Positions 6,911 to 12,793 of a stretch of 59,616 nt of DNA are shown piece after piece. The stretch covers positions 1-59,616 of IMG/VR virus record IMGVR_UViG_3300010391_000280. One strand, given 5' to 3'. Positions within the stretch are counted from its first letter, which is position 1; every line of letters starts with the position of its first letter. Source of the DNA: a virus. The notes beneath the pieces were generated by a model. That model saw only the letters and a program-made list of their open reading frames with translations. It was not told the origin of the DNA and ran no database searches. A program made the translations under genes and the position numbers.

Positions 6911-8353
6911 ATGAAAATCGAATACGATAATATAAAAGCTAAAGTATATGCTGAGTCTCAACACGAACAATCGTTTATTGAACAACTTAGATATGATACA
7001 TCTATTATAGCCCCTGGTGCTAGGTATATGTATACTCATAAGCAGTATATTAAAACCAAAGGCAAAGCCGGATGGGATGGTAAAGTATATTCAGTTGATA
7101 AAAATGGAACGTTTTTATCTGGTCTTGTTCCTAGTGTTCTAGATAAAGCAAGTAAAAATAAAATAAGTTATAAAGCAGATTATATAGGCCCCAACAGAAA
7201 CCCAGGCACTTCATTTAATAATACCACGGTACAACTTAGACCCTATCAAATGATAGGGGTAAACAAATGCTTAGGAAATGCTCATCCCGTATTGGGATGG
7301 AGCCCTAGAGGTATTATACAAGTAGCAACAGGTGGTGGAAAAACGGAGATGGCTATATCTATATATCAACAGCTTCCTCTGCCTACTATCTTTTTTGTTC
7401 AATTGAAATCTTTGCTCAAACAAACAGCAGATAGGTTTCAAAAGTATTCAATTAATCCAGGTATAATTGGAGATAGGCAATATAATATATCAAATGATAT
7501 TAATATTGCTACAGTACAAACAGTAGTCTCCTTACTCAAAAAAGGAGATCAACGTATCATTCGAATGATGAAAGAAGCCAAACAAGTATTCTTTGATGAA
7601 GCCCATGGCATTGCTGCCACAGTAGCCAAAGGAAATACTTTTGTTCAACTCGCATCAATGCTGGAGAACGCCTTTATAAGATGGGGACTCACAGCAACGC
7701 CGTTCATGCGAGATATTTACTCTAACAATTTGCTTGAAGGAGTGACTGGTCCTGTACTTTACAAGATATCTTCAGATGAATTAATCAAAGATGGATATCT
7801 TACTCCTCCTGATATTCAAATAATTCAATCTCCAAAGGTTCCTTGTAAGAACTCATGGCCTGAATGTTATGATTCAGCAATCGTACTAAACGCAGGCCGC
7901 AACAAACAAATTCTTGAAGAGTGCGTAAAAATCCCGAAGCCTTGTCTTATTATGTGTACACAAATCGCGCACGCAAAAATTATTGAACGCAATGCAATAC
8001 TATTCGGACTTCGCATGGGTTATCTAGATGGACAAAGTGATACAGGAACTAGAAATCATTTGATTGCAGAGCTAGTATTAGGCAATCTAGATGCAATAGT
8101 TTGTACAACCATTTTTAACGCAGGAATAGACATTCCCCAACTTAAGTCGTTAATATTAGCTGCTGGAGGTCGGTCTAAAGTGGCTCAATTACAGAAGCTA
8201 GGAAGAGGACTTAGAAGAGCTGCTGGAAAATCGTCTGTCACGGTAATTGACTTTTGGGATACGTCTAGTAAAATTCTCGAAAGACATTCAAAGGAAAGAA
8301 TGAGAACCTGGGAAAATGAAGGATTCAAAATCACTTCAATATCAAATAACTGA
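6911..8353 (+). CDS. SF2 DNA helicase, UvsW/DEAD-box-like
   Basis: 480 residues, a normal length for T4 UvsW-like helicases. After about 105 residues of N-terminal accessory domain it shows a Q-like motif (LRPYQMIGV), Walker A ATGGGKT (139-145), a DEAH box (VFFDEAHG), motif III-like GLTATPF, and motif VI GRGLRRAAGK. It should unwind branched DNA using ATP, acting in recombination-dependent replication or fork reversal. Neighbours include a replicative helicase 127 nt downstream. Assignment to SF2 is firm; the exact role is inferred from the UvsW resemblance. Confidence 0.88.
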   Translation: MKIEYDNIKAKVYAESQHEQSFIEQLRYDTSIIAPGARYMYTHKQYIKTKGKAGWDGKVYSVDKNGTFLSGLVPSVLDKASKNKISYKADYIGPNRNPGTSFNNTTVQLRPYQMIGVNKCLGNAHPVLGWSPRGIIQVATGGGKTEMAISIYQQLPLPTIFFVQLKSLLKQTADRFQKYSINPGIIGDRQYNISNDINIATVQTVVSLLKKGDQRIIRMMKEAKQVFFDEAHGIAATVAKGNTFVQLASMLENAFIRWGLTATPFMRDIYSNNLLEGVTGPVLYKISSDELIKDGYLTPPDIQIIQSPKVPCKNSWPECYDSAIVLNAGRNKQILEECVKIPKPCLIMCTQIAHAKIIERNAILFGLRMGYLDGQSDTGTRNHLIAELVLGNLDAIVCTTIFNAGIDIPQLKSLILAAGGRSKVAQLQKLGRGLRRAAGKSSVTVIDFWDTSSKILERHSKERMRTWENEGFKITSISNN

Positions 8354-8479
8354 CGCAGGAACTTTTACCTTCTTAAAAATGCATTCGGCGGGGAGAGGGC
8401 TGCGAAGGCGCAAGTCTAGCGGGAATAATTGGTGGATGCATAATAAAGCAGGAAGAATAATTTCTGTTAAGGAGAATAA

Positions 8480-9886
8480 ATGGATTTTAATGAAAAAGTT
8501 TTCTTGTATGCTCTATGTGGCAGGCCGGAAGACGCAAAGAGATTTGTAGGAATGTTTCAACCTTCATGGCTTGGAGATGTCAGGTTACAGCCGATATTAT
8601 CAGAAATATACGCTTTTACAATAAAACATGGAACCCCACCTTCCATAGATTTGCTTCATACGATTTTGAAAGATAAAGATAATGAGTTGTATGAATTGAG
8701 AATGAAAGACCCAATCAATGAGATTCAGTCAGAGACTCCAGATACAAGTGAGATGATTTATACTCTAAATCAGGCTAAACAAGTAGCGGTAGTACGTTCA
8801 TTTGTTGAGTTAACGCGAAACCCTGCATTTGTGGAAAGAGAAGTCGCTTATGACGGCGATACTTTAATTAAAGAAATACACACTTGGCTAACTAAATTTA
8901 ATAGTTCATCTGGAGATAGAACAATGGACTTGAAAGAAGCCATTGAAAATTTAATCCAGACTACTGGTTTTAATCAAACAAATGAACGAATTCCTGTCGG
9001 AATAGGGCCCATTGATGAATGGACCGGAAACGGACTACGAAGAAAACAATTAGGGGTTTTTCTAGCTCCTACAGGGCACGGAAAAACTGCTATATTGAAC
9101 ATTATTTCTCACAAAATTGCAACAATTGAACGTAAAAGAGTATGGTTTATTACCAACGAACTTTCAATTGAAGAAGTAACTGAACGGCTGATGACAAGAC
9201 TATCTGGTATAGAATTAGAAAGAATTATAGAAGATCCCATCATTGGATTTAAAGGATTAGACAGACATTGGAAAGACGGCCTCCAGAATCGCTTGTGGCT
9301 GTCTGAAGTAAATAGAGAGGTGTCCACGGACGATCTTGAGGCAGAGATGGCATCCTGGGCCAACGTGCGAGGCTGGAAGCCCGACGTAATCGTTCTAGAT
9401 TATATGGAACGAATGAAACCTACCATGAGCGGGTATCGAAGAGACAAAGAATGGCAATGGTTAGGGTCCATAGCTAACGATCTAGTTAGAATGGCCAAAA
9501 GACATAATATAGTTATATGGTCAGCGGCTCAGACCAATAGAGAAGGATTAAATGCAACTAGTGGTATTACAGGTAGTATGGCACAAGCCTCTATTCGACA
9601 TCTGCAAGAATGCACGGCAGTTATTGGAATGAGTCAGCAAGAAATGCCTGGAACAGATAAAATTGTCATGCAATTTAGTTCAATTAAACAAAGACAGAGC
9701 AGACGAGCGCCTCGCCCCATTGCTTTGGAATGTGATCTTGCTAAAATGAACATTACTAACATAGAAGTAGATATTGAGGAAGCTCAGCAAAAAGAAAATG
9801 CACGAAAGATAGAAGAAATAACTGAAGAAAATAGAGATTCAACTCCTCTTCAAGATCAAAAACGGAGAAAGAAATATGCGAAATAG
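8480..9886 (+). CDS. dnaB: DnaB-type replicative DNA helicase
   Basis: 468 residues. The N-terminal domain (1-150) is helical like DnaB/T4 gp41. The RecA-like motor follows with Walker A APTGHGKT (196-203), WFITNELS (H1a), Walker B VIVLDYMERM, and an SAAQTNREG segment matching motif H3. The C-terminal tail is charged, possibly for primase contact. It forms the hexameric helicase at the fork, together with the primase at 11888. The start is ATG behind AAGGAGAATAA. Assignment is firm. Confidence 0.92.
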   Translation: MDFNEKVFLYALCGRPEDAKRFVGMFQPSWLGDVRLQPILSEIYAFTIKHGTPPSIDLLHTILKDKDNELYELRMKDPINEIQSETPDTSEMIYTLNQAKQVAVVRSFVELTRNPAFVEREVAYDGDTLIKEIHTWLTKFNSSSGDRTMDLKEAIENLIQTTGFNQTNERIPVGIGPIDEWTGNGLRRKQLGVFLAPTGHGKTAILNIISHKIATIERKRVWFITNELSIEEVTERLMTRLSGIELERIIEDPIIGFKGLDRHWKDGLQNRLWLSEVNREVSTDDLEAEMASWANVRGWKPDVIVLDYMERMKPTMSGYRRDKEWQWLGSIANDLVRMAKRHNIVIWSAAQTNREGLNATSGITGSMAQASIRHLQECTAVIGMSQQEMPGTDKIVMQFSSIKQRQSRRAPRPIALECDLAKMNITNIEVDIEEAQQKENARKIEEITEENRDSTPLQDQKRRKKYAK

Positions 9887-10223
9887 AAAAGGACCTACAT
9901 TATTTCCTTATTTTCGTAATAATAGAAGAAATGTAAACTCAGACCATTTGAAAACGAAGAAAGAAAATATGCGAAATAGAGGCATTTTAAATTATAGATA
10001 TAAATTTCAAATGACTAAGACTACTTTTACTCTACTATTTCTAATTATATTGATTGGTGGAATTGTCATACCTGTACTGCTTTTCTATACGCACATAGAG
10101 AAGAAGCCAAAGTTTAACGATAAATGTCAGGAAGCAATTTGGAATGAAAGTCACATGTCTTATAGAGATGAACGTATATTACAAGCAATAGTGATGTACG
10201 ATAGATATAAAAATGAATATTAA
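9876..10223 (+). CDS. Single-pass membrane protein with duplicated N-terminal segment
   Basis: 115 residues from ATG 9876. A second in-frame ATG at 9969 lies in a near-exact copy of the same start context (GAAAGAAATATGCGAAATAG against GAAAGAAAATATGCGAAATAG), 93 nt later. Either may be used, giving MRNRKG or MRNRGI. One strong hydrophobic helix (FTLLFLIILIGGIVIPVLLFY) is followed by a 45-residue polar tail, and basic residues before the helix suggest N-in topology. Function is unknown. Confidence 0.55.
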   Translation: MRNRKGPTLFPYFRNNRRNVNSDHLKTKKENMRNRGILNYRYKFQMTKTTFTLLFLIILIGGIVIPVLLFYTHIEKKPKFNDKCQEAIWNESHMSYRDERILQAIVMYDRYKNEY

Positions 10224-10542
10224 TAGTGGTGAAATGATTAATTGCGGAGAATGGTCATATACAATTAGAGATTATAATACTCCTCCGCTCCGAAGATATT
10301 ATAAGGAGCTGAAGTTATGTATGTATGTACAATTATTACATACTCCTGAATGGAATCGGTGGAGCCCCGCCGTGCGGTCGCGCCGCGGAGAACATTGGAC
10401 AAATTTAACTAGAAAAACAGTAATAGAAGAATGTCAATGCGGAGCGGAAATACCTGCGGCTATTCGTATGCTAATATTATTAGTTGACAATGGGTATTAT
10501 ATGAGTGAACCTGTAACAAATTCAAATGAAGAGGTTAGGTAA
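10213..10542 (+). CDS. Small W-motif/CxC-knuckle protein, family copy 4
   Basis: 109 residues. The GEWSYT N-terminal segment and the CQCGAEIPAAIRMLIL C-terminal knuckle match copies at 1502, 1762 and 6042, with CxC replacing CxxC. It carries an insertion around residues 50-60 (WSPAVRSRRGEH) encoded by an exceptionally GC-rich stretch (about 10363-10392) within otherwise AT-rich sequence, so part of the gene may have been acquired or expanded. Function is unknown. Confidence 0.6.
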   Translation: MNINSGEMINCGEWSYTIRDYNTPPLRRYYKELKLCMYVQLLHTPEWNRWSPAVRSRRGEHWTNLTRKTVIEECQCGAEIPAAIRMLILLVDNGYYMSEPVTNSNEEVR

Positions 10543-10862
10543 TGAGTTTTTTCACATATAGACAAAATAATAGTGGTGGTTCATTTGTTGAAAATGAACA
10601 TGTAAATATATTTGTAATTATAGAAGCAGATTCTGCCAAACAAGCCGATAACAAAGCAAAATCTATAGACATATATTTCGATGGATGTGAAAACGGTACA
10701 GACTGTCATTGTTGCGGTGATCGCTGGAGTCGAGCAGCGACCACGTATTTTGAAGAAAAAGGCTTTTCGGAAAAATACGGTGGCGACCGGGGAACAATTA
10801 TTTACTATAAAAATGGAAATAAGGAAATAATAGGTGAAAGAATGGAAACCCAGGCTATTTAA
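10542..10862 (+). CDS. Conserved phage protein of the MSFFTYRQNNSGGSF type
   Basis: 106 residues. It starts MSFFTYRQNNSGGSF and contains VIIEADSAKQADNKA and a Cys cluster DCHCCGDRW. This combination recurs in small proteins of many tailed phages (a DUF-level family; I cannot recall its number with certainty). The Cys cluster may bind metal. The stop of the preceding gene overlaps the ATG. Function is unknown. Confidence 0.65.
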   Translation: MSFFTYRQNNSGGSFVENEHVNIFVIIEADSAKQADNKAKSIDIYFDGCENGTDCHCCGDRWSRAATTYFEEKGFSEKYGGDRGTIIYYKNGNKEIIGERMETQAI

Positions 10863-11100
10863 AAAATGGCCTCCTGAACTACAGGCTATTTATAACTTAT
10901 CTGATAAGAAATGGGAAAAGGCTATTAAAAGAATATTTATTGAAGCTGAATTAGCAGGAAAGAAAAATATTAAATCTGGTAAAGCTAAATGGGATTCAAT
11001 TACTCATGAAATAGTATGTAAAGAAAAATGTATTTTAGATCAGCCAAATAAAATAACTCAAAAAGGTGTTGACAAATCAGAAAAAAGTGCAGATAATTGA
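10834..11100 (+). CDS. Hypothetical Lys-rich protein, 88 aa
   Basis: A GTG start at 10834, behind AAGGAAATAATAG, overlaps the upstream gene by 29 nt. The protein is basic and helical (WPPELQAIYNLSDKKWEKAI; LAGKKNIKSGKAKW), with one C-x3-C late in the chain. Promoter site 2 is embedded in the last 32 nt of this gene, so its C-terminal residues are constrained by DNA regulatory sequence. Function is unknown. Confidence 0.5.
   Translation: MKEWKPRLFKKWPPELQAIYNLSDKKWEKAIKRIFIEAELAGKKNIKSGKAKWDSITHEIVCKEKCILDQPNKITQKGVDKSEKSADN
11069..11097 (+). promoter_or_regulatory. Promoter of the CAGATAnT family (site 2)
   Basis: -35 TTGACA at 11069-11074, 17-nt spacer containing AAAAAA, -10 GATAAT at 11092-11097 in the context TGCAGATAATTG. 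The -35 is a perfect sigma70 match and the -10 matches 5 of 6. The predicted start near the G at 11104 is exactly where the structured leader begins. It drives the unit leading to primase and DNA polymerase. Confidence 0.75.
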
Positions 11101-11103
11101 AAT

Positions 11104-11206
11104 GAGAGACACCAATCCTGGCCGAGTGATCGTGAGGCCAATAACCAGACAAAAGGTTTGGAATCTAGAGGAAAAGTAAACTGAAATGGTGTTAATTTAC
11201 TTTTCC
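11104..11206 (+). ncRNA. Structured leader or small RNA with possible pseudoknot
   Basis: Starting at the predicted transcript start, four helices can be drawn: GACACC 11108-11113 with GGTGTT 11188-11193; TGGCC 11119-11123 with GGCCA 11136-11140; CCAGAC 11145-11150 with GTTTGG 11156-11161; and an 11-bp perfect stem, 11170-11180 with 11196-11206. The first and last helices interlock, giving pseudoknot topology. The second arm resembles a class II tRNA D-arm (GGCCGAGTGATCGTGAGGCC), but no T-arm or U33 is present, so it is not a recognisable tRNA. It could be a riboswitch-like leader, a regulatory RNA or an origin-linked transcript. No known class is recognised. Confidence 0.45.
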
Positions 11207-11303
11207 GGGTCATAAACACAGTAGAGAAAAAAAATAATTAAATATTAACAATAATTATATTAACAGTAAAAAATAAAAATTTATGAATAACAAAAACAAT
11301 ATG
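11207..11303 (+). other. Very AT-rich non-coding spacer
   Basis: This stretch (for example TAATTAAATATTAACAATAA) has no convincing reading frame and almost no G or C from about 11219. It lies between the structured leader and the hairpin before the next gene, upstream of primase and polymerase. An origin or unwinding element is possible from composition and location, but no iterons or helicase-loader sites are seen. Confidence 0.3.
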
Positions 11304-11353
11304 AAGAAGAAAGATTAGAGACATAAGATTTGTTCTATAGTCTCTTTCTTCTT
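11304..11353 (+). other. Long hairpin just upstream of a ribosome binding site
   Basis: AAGAAGAAA (11304-11312) pairs with TTTCTTCTT (11345-11353), and after a bulge GAGAC (11318-11322) pairs with GTCTC (11340-11344). The loop can pair further (ATA with TAT). The stem ends 2 nt before the AAGAGG ribosome binding site of the gene at 11364. There is no U-run after it, so it is more likely an mRNA-stability, processing or translation-control hairpin than a terminator. Confidence 0.6.
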
Positions 11354-11363
11354 AAGAGGAAAA

Positions 11364-11648
11364 ATGAACACAAATAGATTTGCATCTGAAGCTGAAAAAT
11401 TCATAAACCAACAGCCTGAAGTTTGGGATTTGTTTGTAGGTTTTACCTTAGAGGCTATAGCTTCTGGTAGAAAACACTTTGGAGCCAAAGCAATCTGGGA
11501 AAGACTTCGATGGGAGACTGATATTGTAGCTGGCTATGATGATTATAAAATGAATAATAACTATCATGCTTATTTTGCAATCAGGTTTGAAAAACAATTC
11601 CCTAAGTACAAAGGCTTTTTTAGGCACCGAAAAGTTGGTACAATCTAA
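11364..11648 (+). CDS. Conserved phage protein with RWE and NNNYHAYFA motifs
   Basis: 94 residues. The sequence contains FTLEAIASGRKHFGAKAIWERLRWET and YKMNNNYHAYFAIRFEKQFP, a pattern seen in small proteins of many phages and some prophages; no function is established that I know of. It is first after the long structured leader and has an AAGAGG ribosome binding site. The product is soluble and helical. Confidence 0.7.
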   Translation: MNTNRFASEAEKFINQQPEVWDLFVGFTLEAIASGRKHFGAKAIWERLRWETDIVAGYDDYKMNNNYHAYFAIRFEKQFPKYKGFFRHRKVGTI

Positions 11649-11869
11649 TGGTTAACTATATTATAGTTTCGCTGGCTTTTGTTGTTGCTTTCATTGTTAC
11701 TTTTATTGCGGCTTCAGCGTCGCCTCCTGGTGAGGCATATCCTTCTCCAGATCAGAATATTATTGAAATAGGTAGTGTTAAAGACGTGGAGATTTATACT
11801 TATCTTTATCATGGACAGAGATGTTTTATAGCAGTGAATAATTCCAGTTTGGATTTGGAGTGTCTGTAA
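11648..11869 (+). CDS. Small membrane-anchored or exported protein, 73 aa
   Basis: An N-terminal hydrophobic helix (IIVSLAFVVAFIVTFIAASASP, about residues 4-25) is followed by a 48-residue polar, beta-looking domain with two Cys (GQRCFIA and LECL at the end). An AxA-like site after the helix (AASASPP) allows cleavage, so it could be secreted with a disulfide, or anchored. The start overlaps the upstream stop by 1 nt (TAATG). Function is unknown. Confidence 0.55.
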   Translation: MVNYIIVSLAFVVAFIVTFIAASASPPGEAYPSPDQNIIEIGSVKDVEIYTYLYHGQRCFIAVNNSSLDLECL

Positions 11870-11887
11870 TATGAGATTAGGTTATTA

Positions 11888-12793
11888 GTGAACAATGTTC
11901 TAAGCTGGTTAAAATCGGCTTTTTCGGTACAGTCCTTAAAGGGACAAGAAGTTAATTTTAATTGTCCATACTGTGAACATCCTAGATTTTATTTTAACTG
12001 GAAAAAGAAAGTAGGTTATTGTCACAGAGCCAGTTGTGGTAGGAAGCCTAATTTAAGTGATTTAGTTAAATTAAAAGGTTATGGCCCTTCTGATTATTAT
12101 ATTGATCAGTCTATTCAAGAAGCAGAGAAGCCTAAGAAGGTCGAGCTACCGCCTGGATTATGGGATATAACAGAGAATACCGATCCTTGGTTAGTAAAAG
12201 CTCTCGAATGTCGCGGAATTGTAAAAGCAAAAATAGATTTAATAGAAATTAAGGGATTTACAAATCGAGTTTATATTCCAATTACTTATAAAAGTGAATT
12301 GGTCCAGTTTATAGGACGAGCAATTGATAGATCAAAAGAGCCTGTTGATGGTTTTAAAACTGACCACTCTCAAAGATTTAAATACGCATCTGGATCTTCA
12401 GTAAGTAAATTCATTTTTAATTGGGACGTATCTAGTACCTGGGAAAAATTAGTACTTGTAGAAAGCACATTTAATGCAATTGCTTGGAACGATAAATTTA
12501 ATTGCACAACTAATTTTGGTTCTCATTTATCAGATATTCAAATAAATTTGCTTTCTCATTCTAATATAAAACAAGTCATATTTTCTTGGGATAAAGACGC
12601 CTACAAAAAAGCTTATGCGGCAGCCATTAAACTAGGAAAGGTAGGAATTAAAACAGCAATATTAATTTACAAAAACTATAATCAGCCTGATGAAATACAA
12701 TTTGACTTATTGTCACACACAATCAATGAAACATTTAAAGAATTAAATAAGAACGCCCCGCATAGCTTCGGGCCGTTGAGGAATACAATATGA
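11888..12793 (+). CDS. DNA primase (zinc finger plus Toprim)
   Basis: 301 residues, GTG start at 11888. The N-terminal 60 residues hold a primase zinc ribbon: CPYC (near 25), then CHRASCG (near 48). The Toprim-like core follows, with LVLVESTFNAIAW containing the catalytic acidic residue and VIFSWDKDAYKKA giving the D-x-D pair. It lays RNA primers for the DNA polymerase encoded just downstream (4-nt overlap) and should work with the helicase at 8480. No helicase domain is fused, so this is a stand-alone primase. Confidence 0.85.
   Translation: MNNVLSWLKSAFSVQSLKGQEVNFNCPYCEHPRFYFNWKKKVGYCHRASCGRKPNLSDLVKLKGYGPSDYYIDQSIQEAEKPKKVELPPGLWDITENTDPWLVKALECRGIVKAKIDLIEIKGFTNRVYIPITYKSELVQFIGRAIDRSKEPVDGFKTDHSQRFKYASGSSVSKFIFNWDVSSTWEKLVLVESTFNAIAWNDKFNCTTNFGSHLSDIQINLLSHSNIKQVIFSWDKDAYKKAYAAAIKLGKVGIKTAILIYKNYNQPDEIQFDLLSHTINETFKELNKNAPHSFGPLRNTI

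Noticed and set aside
8316-8549. 77-codon frame bridging the SF2 helicase end and the DnaB start
   Set aside because: Its first 13 codons overlap the helicase gene and its last 23 overlap dnaB; only about 42 codons are unique and they coincide with a GC-rich patch. No good ribosome binding site. The 126-nt gap otherwise holds only the dnaB ribosome binding site.
11104-11206. tRNA gene suggested by a class II D-arm-like hairpin
   Set aside because: No T-arm (GGTTCGAATCC-like), no U33 in the would-be anticodon loop, and the outer stem is only 6 bp and interlocked with another helix. Kept as a structured RNA of unknown type.
11304-11353. Rho-independent terminator at the 11.3-kb hairpin
   Set aside because: The stem is AG/CT-rich but is followed by AAGAGG rather than a U-run and lies just before a ribosome binding site, so a regulatory or processing hairpin fits better.
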